64,000 nucleotides of DNA, from the NCBI GenBank assembly GCA_021773135.1, contig JAJFKP010000005.1, forward strand, positions 1 to 64,000, read 5' to 3'. Position numbers and translations under genes: made by a program. Shown piece after piece: positions 42,079 to 50,167 of the stretch (within the stretch, counting starts at the first letter, position 1; every line of letters begins with the position of its first letter). The notes under the pieces are model-generated. The model was not told the origin of the DNA, did not search any database, and worked only from the letters and a program-made list of their open reading frames with translations. This DNA is from Woeseiaceae bacterium. GTDB lineage: Bacteria > Pseudomonadota > Gammaproteobacteria > Steroidobacterales > Woeseiaceae.

Positions 42079-43230
42079 ATGCGTTACCTGACTTGCGTTT
42101 TTCTCGGTGCGGCACTTGCGGGTTGCGCAACCGGTAAGACTACAGAAGTGCAGGAGGAAGTGCAGGATGAAGTGCAGGAGGAAGCACTGGAGGAAGTACA
42201 GGGGCGAGTAAAGGAGAAAGTTCAAGAGCAAGTTCAGGAGAGAGTGCGAGAGGAAGCGCAGGAGGAAGCCCAGGCGGAAGCGCAGGAGGAAGCGCAGGGG
42301 GAAGCGCAGGGGGAAGTGAAGGACAAGGTCCCGCTCCTGGATCGAACCCAACGAGCGGTCTATGGGATAACTTCCGGCGCAGCACAACGAATCGACAGTT
42401 TTTTTGGTTCAGCGGATGTCGAGGAACAGGCGACGGTTTCCCGCGGTCGTTTATCTGCCGGGGGGCAGTGGGATGAGAGAGAGGGCTTGAGGAAGCGCTT
42501 TCGTCTAAAGGCCCGCGTAGCACTGCCTGCTATCAATGAACGCACCAGTTTGATATTCGGCCGAGGCGAGGCGGATGAGCTGGTTGACGGGTCAGGTGAT
42601 GACATTATCGATTCATTGCCAACCCGCTTTAATGATTTTGAAGACGACGATTGGTTGCTTGGTGTCGGCTACACTCGCGACGGTAATTTGAAGCGGGGCT
42701 GGTCGTTTGGCACCGGCGTAAAGCTAGCGTCACCGTTAGAACCGTTTGTGAGGGCGACCTATCGCTGGAACAAGAATATAGGTGATGACTGGCTGTGGCG
42801 TGTCGAACCACGGGTCTTTGTGCAAAGCCAGAGGGGCGCCGGCCTGTCCCTGACGAACACGATCGATCACGCGTTGAATCAAGACTGGCTGCTTCGTTCC
42901 TGGTCAGTTGCAGTCGTCGAGGAGGATGTCGAAGGCGTGGCATGGACGAGTAAGCTCATCGCCTATCAGAATCTCGTCAACAACAGCGCAATGTCGTATG
43001 CGATTTACAGCACCGGTGAAACTGATGCTGATGTGCCAGTCAGGGACTACGGTATCGAGTTGCGATACCGTCGCAAGATATTGCGAGAGTGGTTGTTCAT
43101 TGAATACCTGGCCTACCTGAGCTGGCCCCGCGAATTTCTGATCGAAGAGCGGGAACCGGTGGTCGGCGTGGGAATAGAGTTCGAGATGCAGTTCGGCAGT
43201 TGGCCCGGCAGGCCGCAAACAACGAAGTAG
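42079..43230 (+). CDS. Lipoprotein with tetrapeptide-repeat stalk and beta-barrel-like C-terminus
   Basis: 383 residues from the ATG at 42079. A lipobox signal ends LAGCATGKT. Residues 23-82 are fifteen consecutive four-residue units of the type E-V-Q-E / E-A-Q-E / V-K-E, highly charged and helical, probably an extended rod or coiled stalk. The C-terminal 280 residues alternate short aromatic strands (WLLGVGYTRDGNL, FVRATYRWNKN, LWRVEPRVFVQ, YGIELRYRRK, GVGIEFEMQFG), as in outer-membrane barrels or DUF3570-like proteins. A lipid anchor, stalk and barrel together are unusual. No function is assigned. The neighbouring FMN reductase gene is a pseudogene. Confidence 0.8.
   Translation: MRYLTCVFLGAALAGCATGKTTEVQEEVQDEVQEEALEEVQGRVKEKVQEQVQERVREEAQEEAQAEAQEEAQGEAQGEVKDKVPLLDRTQRAVYGITSGAAQRIDSFFGSADVEEQATVSRGRLSAGGQWDEREGLRKRFRLKARVALPAINERTSLIFGRGEADELVDGSGDDIIDSLPTRFNDFEDDDWLLGVGYTRDGNLKRGWSFGTGVKLASPLEPFVRATYRWNKNIGDDWLWRVEPRVFVQSQRGAGLSLTNTIDHALNQDWLLRSWSVAVVEEDVEGVAWTSKLIAYQNLVNNSAMSYAIYSTGETDADVPVRDYGIELRYRRKILREWLFIEYLAYLSWPREFLIEEREPVVGVGIEFEMQFGSWPGRPQTTK
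42145..42324 (+). repeat. Minisatellite: fifteen 12-bp units
   Basis: Exactly 180 bp made of fifteen 12-bp units with consensus GAAGYGCAGGAG, no indels between units. It encodes the tetrapeptide stalk of the lipoprotein. The last six units are most alike (GAAGCGCAGGAG/GGG), suggesting recent expansion and possible length variation between strains. Confidence 0.9.
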
Positions 43231-43310
43231 AATGCCCCGCGACGCGTCCTGAACTTAGTCCGCACCATAATCTTCAAAAACAACACCCACAGAATAGTTG
43301 GGAGCATCTC

Positions 43311-43871
43311 ATATCCAGGAAATACAAGGTTGCTGTAATCGTTGGCAGCCTGCGCAAGGATTCCGTCAATCGCAAAGGAGCGGAAGCGCTGGTCCGACCT
43401 GCACCTCCCAATTTGCATTTGGACTTCGTCGGGATAGAGGGTATGCCGTCGTACGATGAAGATGTAGTGACAGCAGACGCGCCTGCATCCTGGAGACGTT
43501 TTCGTGAGGACGTTTCGGGTGCTGATGCGGTGTTGTTCGTCGCTTCCGAATACAATCGTTCTGTCCCCGGCGCACTCAATAATGCCATCGATGTGGGCTC
43601 CCGGCCCTGTGGCGAGAGCGCATAGGCGTAGAAGCCTGCCGCCGTGGTAAGCACTTCGCCAGGCGGTATCGGCGGTTTCGGTGCCAACCATCACCTGCGC
43701 CAGTCGCTCGTCTGTCTGGATATGCCGGTCCTGCAACAGCCCGAAGCCTAGATCGGCGGAGGCTTCGACCGGTTCGACGACACGGGCGAATTCAAAAACG
43801 ACGATACCCGCGCGTTCTTCAAAAGCATCATAGATGCATTTGGCCTGTGGATTGAACGCATTGCGCAGTGA
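43311..43871 (+). pseudogene. NADPH-dependent FMN reductase pseudogene
   Basis: The frame reads SRKYKVAVIVGSLRKDSVNRKGAEALV, ASWRRFREDVSGADAVLFVASEYNRSVPGALNNAIDVGSRP and, further on, GGIGGFGANHHLRQSLVCLDMPVLQQPEA and FFKSIIDAFGLWIERIAQ. This is a complete flavodoxin-like NADPH:FMN/chromate reductase of about 186 codons. Three in-frame TAG codons interrupt it (43623, 43629, 43749), the first and third at sites that are usually Trp and Tyr in the family. The expected ATG is ATA (43311), although a GGGAG ribosome site remains. There are no frameshifts, so decay is recent. Other genes here end normally in TAG, so recoding is not likely. Confidence 0.85.
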
Positions 43872-43955
43872 TGCAGGCACGCGGATGCAGTCAATGGACC
43901 TGCCCGTCTCCCCTCTCAAGACAAAGATAATTCAGTGTTCGTTAACGGAGAATAT

Positions 43956-44105
43956 ATGACGCATCCGGTATGGCCTGCGCTGCCGTACAAAAACTGGGAA
44001 AACACTTCCGGCCCGTTACACCTTTGGTGCCAAATTATTGGCAAATACCGGTTGTCGCATACTGTCCGTCATCGAACAAATGGAACGGACGTAGCAATTA
44101 TTTAA
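43956..44105 (+). pseudogene. DUF5996 gene fragment cut at the IS
   Basis: An ATG at 43956 with a GGAG site 5 nt upstream opens THPVWPALPYKNWENTSGPLHLWCQIIGKYRLSHT. The start W-P-x-L-P-x-x-x-W-x-x-T-x-x-x-L-H-x-W-x-Q-I-x-G-K matches the N-terminus of DUF5996 proteins (normally about 300 residues). After HT the frame shifts. Another frame resumes PSSNKWNG, and the IS3-type element begins within 40 nt. Only about 50 codons remain. No continuation was seen on the far side of the IS. Confidence 0.75.
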
Positions 44106-44132
44106 TGGAGAGTTTTGTTGCTCGTTGTCATG

Positions 44133-45074
44133 TTACGCGGCGTGCCGTTGATCGTGCAAACGACGTTTCGCGAGGGTCCTTTTCTTGATCGTCTCTCGTT
44201 TTGCCAGTATTAATTGCCCACAACCGAGGTAAACATCAGCCGGCGTCAGGTTTTTCAAGCTCTCATGGTATCGCTGATGATTGTAGTGATCGACGATGGC
44301 CTCGATCTGTTTCTCAAGGTCGCCGGGTAAGAAGCAATCCTCCAGCAATATCCGGTTCTTCGAGATCTGGTGCCAGCGTTCGATCTTGCCCTGCGTTTGC
44401 GGATGATATGGCGCACCGCGAACATGACTCATCTCATTGTCAGTAATCCAGTCGGCGAGATCATTTGAGATATAGCTCGAACCGTTGCCCGAGACCAGGC
44501 GCGGCTTGTGAACGACATCGGCCTGATCGCAACCCGATGCTTGCAAAACGAGTTCCGGTGTCTCAGTGACATCACGGCTGGTCATGCCTGAGCAAAGCTT
44601 CCAGGCAACGACGTAGCACGAGAAGTCATCCAGTATCGTCGACAGATACATCCAGCCCCAGCCGATGATCTTCAGGTAGGTGAAATCCGTCTGCCACATT
44701 TGATTGATGGCCGTGATCTTGTCTTTGAACTCACTGGCGGCCTTCATGACGATGAACGCGCGACTCGTGATCAGGTCGTAAGCCTGAAGCAGGCGGCAGA
44801 CTGAGCTCTCCGAGACAAAATAGCCCTCGGTATCGGTGAATGTGACGGCCAGCTCGCGTGGACTCAGTTCCGGCCGATCGGGCGCCAGCGTGATTAACCG
44901 TTCCCGGACAGTATTTGCAGTGCGGTTCCAGATTCGTGCCGGCTGCGGCGCTTTGTCCTGCAGCCGATCCTGCTCACCAAGTCGATAGTGTCCGTACCAG
45001 CGGTAGAGCATGGTGCGTGGTATGCCGAGCTTATCGAGCGTCTTTTTGGCCGTAAGGTGTGACCGCTCGACCAA
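44133..45074 (-). CDS. IS3-family transposase OrfB with a mutated DDE residue
   Basis: 313 residues. The N-terminal helix-turn-helix-like region is followed by the rve integrase core. The first Asp is in WQTDFTYLKIIGWGWMYLST, and the Glu is in HPQTQGKIERWHQ. The motif that normally reads S-D-N-G-S here reads LVSGNGSSYI, so the second catalytic Asp is replaced by Gly (GGC instead of GAC). The protein is full length otherwise. It would normally join OrfA by -1 frameshifting to give the active transposase. With the D-to-G change the enzyme should not cut DNA. Confidence 0.9.
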   Translation of the reverse strand: MVERSHLTAKKTLDKLGIPRTMLYRWYGHYRLGEQDRLQDKAPQPARIWNRTANTVRERLITLAPDRPELSPRELAVTFTDTEGYFVSESSVCRLLQAYDLITSRAFIVMKAASEFKDKITAINQMWQTDFTYLKIIGWGWMYLSTILDDFSCYVVAWKLCSGMTSRDVTETPELVLQASGCDQADVVHKPRLVSGNGSSYISNDLADWITDNEMSHVRGAPYHPQTQGKIERWHQISKNRILLEDCFLPGDLEKQIEAIVDHYNHQRYHESLKNLTPADVYLGCGQLILAKRETIKKRTLAKRRLHDQRHAA

Positions 45075-45084
45075 CCGGATGATC

Positions 45085-45481
45085 TCAAGCTTCCCAGAAG
45101 CGGGTTATCTCATTCTGGGTCGCCCCCATCTCCGAGCGTGCTTTTATGAGCAGCCGCAGCTCAAGAGTCTGTTCGGCGACCACTTCTTTGAGATCTCGGG
45201 CTTCACGACGCAGTTCGGTAACTTGGCTGCTGTTGGCCTGACGCACAATATCCCCGGCCAGGCGCTTCTTGCAGGCTTCCATGAAGTCCGTGGACCACTT
45301 GTAGTACAAGTTCTGGACGAGGCCTTCGTCGGCACAGCTCGGCAATGCTCTCCTCACCACGCAGGCGATCCAGCACAATACGTATCTTCTCCTCCGCATT
45401 GTATCGCTTGCGCGTCTTGCGTTTGATGTCCCGAATGATCTGTTCTGACGACGATGAACATCCTGCTGGTTTCTGTCTCAT
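45085..45481 (-). pseudogene. IS3-family OrfA, frameshifted
   Basis: The start reads KRKTRKRYNAEEKIRIVLDRLRGEESIAELCRR, the helix-turn-helix of OrfA. The expected continuation EGLVQNLYYKWSTDFMEACKKRLAGD is present but in a different frame, so a small indel near 45330 (CGACGAAGG) breaks the gene. The second part continues to VTELRREARDLKEVVAEQTLELRLLIK, the leucine-zipper region. No functional OrfA can be made without ribosomal slippage at that site. Confidence 0.85.
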
Positions 45482-45635
45482 CTCTGCTCCTCACATTAGG
45501 ATGAACAAGAACCCTCTTTTAAACCAGTGCAATATTTGCCCCGTACGCTGACGGCACAACTTTGGCGCTGGCGATGGTGCGCTGGATGTTCACGGCATAG
45601 GCGCCGAAAGATTTAGCCTCATATACGCATCTTGT

Positions 45636-46040
45636 TTGCTCTTAGCGACTCTGATTTGGTCTACGGCGGTTCTTTACAGACAGCGCGACTTAAAGTACGT
45701 GGGTGCCGTCGGTGCGGTTGCAAGTCTAATCCCGCTGGCTTTAATTATCGCAGGTCACTTGTTCATCGGCTTTAGCGCCTATTTTGGCCTGTCGACACTA
45801 ATTGATTTATCACCTGGCAGCGCACGATTGGGTGCTACTCCACCTAATATCATTGAGGCAATGTTCCTGCTTTGGGCCGCCGCAACAGCTGTTCTTCTTT
45901 GGAAAGAGAGAATGCATTGGAAAAATACTTACTGGCTCGGTGCGCTGTCCGGACAGAACGGGGCAACGTATCAATCGTCTGATGCTGGCCGAAAACGGTC
46001 CCTGGGCTGTCAAACTAGAGACAGACGGCTACTGACCTGA
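45636..46040 (+). pseudogene. Membrane protein fragment next to the IS
   Basis: The frame encodes LLLATLIWSTAVLY, VGAVGAVASLIPLALIIAGHLFIGFSAYFGL and IIEAMFLLWAAATAVLLWKERMHW, about three to four membrane helices. It has no ribosome site, and the frame opens upstream in the sequence beside the IS. The last 20 codons run into a 65-bp repeat copy. I infer the remnant of a membrane protein truncated at both ends. The family is not identified. Confidence 0.45.
45984..46039 (+). repeat. 65-bp repeat family, copy B1
   Basis: TGGCCGAAAACGGTCCCTGG, GCTGTCAAACTAGAG and GACGGCTACTGACC match the consensus of this dispersed family: TGGCCGAAACCAGCCGCTGG, GCTGYTAAACTACTG, then a GGCCGCTTYTGACCCAA-type end. 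Confidence 0.6.
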
Positions 46041-46054
46041 AGAGGTTGTTTTTT

Positions 46055-46786
46055 CTACTGCTCATCTGCAACTGCCTTGGCCATTTCACCCATTGAGAAG
46101 AAGTGGAAATCGATGTCAGGCCGTTCGGGCACTTCCTCAATAGCGCCCCAACTACCTGACTCCGATAGTCGCTGGCGGTCTATCCACGCGTTTGCCAATC
46201 CGAATGTATTTGCAGGTACGTGATCGTGAAAGAGACTCTGTGCAGTGTGGAGAGTGTCGCTCTTCTGCAGGCCGAGGTCACTATTCAGATGCTCAAGCAA
46301 ATATTCGAAATTGGTGAGTGTCGGCTTGTATGAGCCAATTGTCTCTGCTGTATAGATTGCATCAAATTCGACACCCAGCTTGCGATTAGATGCGGCAAAT
46401 CCCTCATTGTGAATATTTGACAGTATCACCAGTTTGAATTGATTTTTTAGATACCTTAGCGCATCCGCTGTATCCGGAAACGCTGGCCAAAGAGGTAACG
46501 ACTCACCGAAAGCGCAATCCAGATTCTCATCGGTTTGCAGGTTAAACTGCTGAGCCAACTGTCGGTGGACATTAGTTAACACTTCCGAGTAAATCATCCC
46601 TGGCGTCTCTGCTACCTGTCTGTTTTCCAATATTCCGTACGCTTGCAACGCTTTATCTCGTGAAATATCGGTTAAGTTGTTACACATCAGAAGCGGCTGC
46701 AGAGCATCCCAAAGGCCTGATTCCCAGTCGATAAGAGTTCCGTAGCAGTCGAATGTTAGGACTTTGTAGTCAGTCAGCTTTGCCAT
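46055..46786 (-). CDS. Haloacid dehalogenase-like hydrolase, type II
   Basis: 243 residues from the ATG at 46786. An open frame extends further upstream but without a HAD feature. Motif I is VLTFDCYGTLIDWESG (nucleophile Asp and the DCYGTLIDWE signature of L-2-haloacid dehalogenases), motif II is VILSNIHN, and the IYTAETIGSYKPTLTNFEYLL region holds the motif III lysine. The C-terminal DFHFFSMGEMAKAV is typical of the type II subfamily. It probably hydrolyses a 2-haloacid or a phosphoester in the cytoplasm. The substrate is not certain. Confidence 0.88.
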   Translation of the reverse strand: MAKLTDYKVLTFDCYGTLIDWESGLWDALQPLLMCNNLTDISRDKALQAYGILENRQVAETPGMIYSEVLTNVHRQLAQQFNLQTDENLDCAFGESLPLWPAFPDTADALRYLKNQFKLVILSNIHNEGFAASNRKLGVEFDAIYTAETIGSYKPTLTNFEYLLEHLNSDLGLQKSDTLHTAQSLFHDHVPANTFGLANAWIDRQRLSESGSWGAIEEVPERPDIDFHFFSMGEMAKAVADEQ

Positions 46787-47017
46787 GATTTGAAGTGCCC
46801 GTGGTGCCAAGTGTTCGTTGGATCGGGATTTTGCCACAAATATCCGCTTGTGGCGGAAAGCAGAAATTCGGGTGTCAGACTTCTGAGAGTCCGCTGCTGA
46901 CCCGAAGCAGTCGGGGGAGAATACTGTCATGCGACGGCTTTGTCAGGGGGAATTTGCATGAACTAACGACGGCTATTGAGTTCTAATATCGTCCAGTTCC
47001 CAACGACGAGTTCCAAG

Positions 47018-47821
47018 ATGCACAATAGAATTGGCAGCGTGCTTCCGATGTATCGCTTGAATATTAATATTTGCCGTTGCAAATTCCGTATTCTAATATT
47101 AATTCTGTCATTCTGGCTCGTCATTCAACATGCAAGTGCCCAGGTATCGACCGGTCTACAGGGAGATCCTGAAGCCATCACAGAGGCACAGGCAATGGTT
47201 GAGACGATGGGAGGAATGGATATATGGCGTGAGCTTGAAAGTGTTCACTTTGTTCACGAATGGGATCTTGCACACCGTGCAGACAGATACTTAGAAAACG
47301 AAATTCTAGATCTGACGGGACCACGCTCCTACGTAACCATGGAGAGTGAGACGTACAGCCGCATTCGGGCCTACAGTTCTGAAAATCGCTACTGGAACAT
47401 AATCAACGGCGAGTTTGCGTTTACGGATGATCAAGCTCTCGCTAATGCAATGGAACGGGCGCCATACAGTATTTATCGTCTAGCTAGAGCAATCGCCATA
47501 GGAGATGAATCATTAACTCTAAGCTTTGGCGCAATGAGAGATGTTCCTGATCAGCAGGCGATCCAGTTTCGTGGTCCGGATAATGAGATCCACGCATGGA
47601 TAGTGTTAAACGTAAGAAGAGAGCCAGTCGTTTGGGCTACGACTCAATACAAGTACACATTTGGCCCCTTGAAACGCTTCGGAAACCTGTATGTTCCAAA
47701 TTGGGCCACAAGTAACAACGGTCTTGTCAGATACGAAATGGTGTCGCTGACTGGAAGCAATCAAAAGCCTGATAGTTCGCTATTTGAAGTGCCACCGGAA
47801 TACCGGACCGATCCCAGGTAG
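47018..47821 (+). CDS. Secreted protein of unknown function
   Basis: 267 residues if started at ATG 47018. An ATG at 47048 is possible. A signal peptide (FRILILILSFWLVIQHASA) ends before QVSTGLQGD. The mature part begins AITEAQAMVETMGGMDIWRELESVHFVHEWD, with a mostly beta-strand remainder and an acidic DDQALANAMERAPYSIYRLARA helix. The layout (G-G-x-x-x-W-x-x-x-x-x-x-x, then a beta-fold) resembles LolA-like lipoprotein-carrier folds, but I cannot confirm it. Confidence 0.65.
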   Translation: MHNRIGSVLPMYRLNINICRCKFRILILILSFWLVIQHASAQVSTGLQGDPEAITEAQAMVETMGGMDIWRELESVHFVHEWDLAHRADRYLENEILDLTGPRSYVTMESETYSRIRAYSSENRYWNIINGEFAFTDDQALANAMERAPYSIYRLARAIAIGDESLTLSFGAMRDVPDQQAIQFRGPDNEIHAWIVLNVRREPVVWATTQYKYTFGPLKRFGNLYVPNWATSNNGLVRYEMVSLTGSNQKPDSSLFEVPPEYRTDPR

Positions 47822-48009
47822 TTTGAATCTCTTGCCCGCTTTGCGCCAAAAACGGGCATCTCCGCATGTTTGTTGTGCCCGGTTACCAATACTTAACGCG
47901 GCGTAGCGATCATGCTCCCAAACGCCAGTTAGTGCATTGCTTGTAAGAGCTGGAACTTTGGGAGTGCAGTTTAGTCAGTTGAATAAGTCGCTGACGGGGA
48001 CCTTTACTC

Positions 48010-48483
48010 ATGAATAAAAAGACAAGAATCCTGAGCTCAACAGTTGCCGTACTACTCCTCGTATTCTCCCTACAACAGTCGACCTACGGTCAGACAGCTC
48101 GAGTTGCACTGGAAACATATGATGAGGGGCCGGTGTGGCAGATCATGACCTTCAGGTCAGCTCCAGGCAAGACAGAGCTCTTTCTAAAAAATATTGCTAC
48201 GGTGTGGGAACATCAGTTGAAGCTGGCGGTTGAAAAGAAAGTACTGAATGACTACAAGGTCCTGACGAAATGGTCGGCCAGCCCGGATGACTGGAATATC
48301 ATGGTGATTGAGATCTTCCCTAACATGGCATCCTATGACACGTTTTGGAAAGACTGGGCAGAAATTGACCAGGAAACGGTAGAACAGCCTGAATTTCTGC
48401 AACGATTCGATGACCTGGAAGAGACTGGGACAGAATTTCTAGGAACAGTTTTCGCTCGGGAAGTCCATCTTAAGCCTCGATAA
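48010..48483 (+). CDS. Small secreted protein, possible alpha+beta barrel
   Basis: 157 residues with a signal peptide (STVAVLLLVFSLQQSTYG-QT). The mature protein has EGPVWQIMTFRSAPGKTELFLKNIATVWEHQL and DDWNIMVIEIFPNMASYDTFWKDW, a strand-helix-strand pattern like dimeric alpha+beta-barrel (ferredoxin-like) proteins. No catalytic motif is recognised. It stands alone between intergenic stretches. Confidence 0.65.
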   Translation: MNKKTRILSSTVAVLLLVFSLQQSTYGQTARVALETYDEGPVWQIMTFRSAPGKTELFLKNIATVWEHQLKLAVEKKVLNDYKVLTKWSASPDDWNIMVIEIFPNMASYDTFWKDWAEIDQETVEQPEFLQRFDDLEETGTEFLGTVFAREVHLKPR

Positions 48484-48802
48484 GACTTTGTCGGGTATAG
48501 CGGTGCCTTAAGACAGCAATGGGATGAATGATACTCCGCAACCCTTGCTTGCTGAAACCAATCCAACTTCCGAATCTGGCCTTTAGCGGATTGTCTTTTT
48601 CACTGAAATCTCGTTGCTGGTACGGCTGCGTATGGTGACAACGGATGTCAGACCCGGCGACTATTTCTCGGCCGACAATCGACCGTCTCTAATGGCGGCT
48701 TTACGCTCGAAGAGATCGTTTCATTCAATGCATTGATGGGCTGTTAACTGCCGGCCAGTAGGGCCTTTCACGTACGGACCTATAAGTATTCTCAAATTGG
48801 GT
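48484..48802. other. Intergenic stretch without a supported feature
   Basis: No coding frame, RNA or repeat was recognised. It contains CTCGGCCGACAATCGACC and GGCGGCTTTA, a distant echo of the 65-bp repeat family. Confidence 0.4.
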
Positions 48803-49066
48803 ATGAAAATGAGGCTTCGCGCATTCATGATGGCTACGGCCACATTAGGTATTTTTTCAGGAGTCCAAGCCGACGACCAAATAATCGATAACAGTTGCCC
48901 GAAGCCGTACCTGATCATTGATATTGAATACCAGACACAGATGCAGATGCTTGATCGTGATTTCATATCATACGAAGCAAGCGTTAAAGAAAATGCAATT
49001 GCGGTGTCGGAGAAGGTGGTTGCGCAAAAGGCGACTCTTGAAAATGCAGTTCCGGAAAAGTCATGA
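48803..49066 (+). CDS. Small secreted protein
   Basis: 87 residues from the ATG at 48803 (or 48809). A signal peptide ends GIFSGVQADD. The mature chain of about 65 residues has one Cys and a predicted helix QTQMQMLDRDFISYEASVKENAIAVSEKVVAQKATLENA. No family known. Confidence 0.5.
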   Translation: MKMRLRAFMMATATLGIFSGVQADDQIIDNSCPKPYLIIDIEYQTQMQMLDRDFISYEASVKENAIAVSEKVVAQKATLENAVPEKS

Positions 49067-49215
49067 CGCTTTCCAAAAGCAACGATCGCTGCTGGGAATT
49101 CTGGAATTTCTATGTACTCAAACCTGGAAACGATGTGAAAAGCGTTATCTCGTTTTGTGCGCCGAAAACGGCCATCGGAGTGATATCAATTGGCGTAATC
49201 CTGATGGGCACGTGA
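49063..49215 (+). CDS. Possible 50-residue ORF overlapping the previous gene
   Basis: ATG at 49063 overlaps the previous stop as ATGA. The frame encodes MTLSKSNDRCWEFWNFYVLK and ends in a hydrophobic SVISFCAPKTAIGVISIGVI stretch that could be a membrane helix. There is no other support. Confidence 0.25.
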   Translation: MTLSKSNDRCWEFWNFYVLKPGNDVKSVISFCAPKTAIGVISIGVILMGT

Positions 49216-49489
49216 CGTTTCTGGAAAAACTTCAGGAGCTGGTGAACGCCGACAGTAGATCATCGAAAACTCACGTTTCCGGTGATCTAAAACCGGCTAT
49301 TGGTGAGAGAGGGCACTGACTGATTTAGACAAGGTCGCTTTATTACCGCAAGTCGAATGAGAGGAACTCCAGACGTCGTATAGTTGGATTCGAACACATT
49401 CCCACTAAATTTGGTGTGCTCCGAGTAGTTGCAGTCTTCCTCTCCAATAAGCGTTTGGACGCACAATCAGGTTATAAAGCTTCTCGGTC

Positions 49490-49999
49490 TCAGTCTCGAC
49501 CCAGGAAAGAAGACATAGTACCGAGGAACGCTGTGGCGGCAGCAAACAACAAACTTACAAGGCAGAAAGCGTATGGTGCAACGGAGTTGTCGTAGGCGAA
49601 ACCAGTTGCGCCTAACATTAACAACACAACACCAACTACGACCGTTGCAAAATTCGTTATGTTCGTTTTGTTAATGGGACGATTTGGTGCGACAAGTCTG
49701 CGTTCTCGGAAGTACCACAGCTGACTAACCACGATCAAAAGTGCCATTGCGGTGTTACAAATTCGCCATAACCACGATCCGACCATTCCGAGCATGTTAA
49801 GCAAAATCGGTAGCAACGACATGAACAATGCGGAGAAACCGCAAAGTGCGAATAGTTGCACAACAAGTAGTTGAAACGGCGACAGACTGCCACCGACGAC
49901 CTGGCGCAAGACCACGACGATAGTGGTGAATGCGATTAGTGCGATGGAAACTTCTGCAATAACATACATGAATGCGGATCCGCTCAACATTTCGTACAA
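49490..49999 (-). CDS. Small membrane protein with about five helices
   Basis: 169 residues. Hydrophobic segments are at about 10-30 (FMYVIAEVSIALIAFTTIVVV), 40-60, 63-83, 87-103 (ICNTAMALLIVVSQLWYF), 117-137 and 142-163. A short conserved-looking FRERRLVAPNR loop lies between the halves. I recognise no family. It is convergent with nothing nearby and lies about 170 nt left of the TPR gene, on the same strand. Confidence 0.65.
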   Translation of the reverse strand: MYEMLSGSAFMYVIAEVSIALIAFTTIVVVLRQVVGGSLSPFQLLVVQLFALCGFSALFMSLLPILLNMLGMVGSWLWRICNTAMALLIVVSQLWYFRERRLVAPNRPINKTNITNFATVVVGVVLLMLGATGFAYDNSVAPYAFCLVSLLFAAATAFLGTMSSFLGRD

Positions 50000-50167
50000 C
50001 TCAGAAAATTTGCCGAAAGGACACTTGTGGCCGTTATTTGCCGCTCGTATTTTCCCGCGGTGCTAATAGTAGTGTCTGCTGCCGGATGGGTAGAATACCG
50101 ACCCCACCACCCGACATAAAATGGCTGACTAGGGTGGTAAGGCCGGAATATAAGACGTTTGCGATGT

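Larger units (their letters stand above)
44101..45525 (-). mobile_element. IS3-family insertion sequence, probably inactive
   Basis: About 1.4 kb carrying orfB (44133-45074) and a broken orfA (45085-45481). The likely imperfect terminal inverted repeats are TTTAATGGAGAGTTTTG at the left end (44101) and, in reverse complement, TTTAAAAGAGGGTTCTTG at the right end (about 45525). I could not define a clean target duplication, so boundaries are approximate. Both genes are damaged (see their entries). Confidence 0.8.

Noticed and set aside
43623-43751. TAG recoded to an amino acid in the FMN reductase gene
   Set aside because: Many neighbouring genes end normally with TAG, and the gene also lost its ATG, so it is simply a pseudogene.
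43113-43919. Reverse-strand 268-codon open frame
   Set aside because: It is the shadow of the FMN reductase pseudogene on the other strand. It has no ribosome site, no domain and an unlikely composition.
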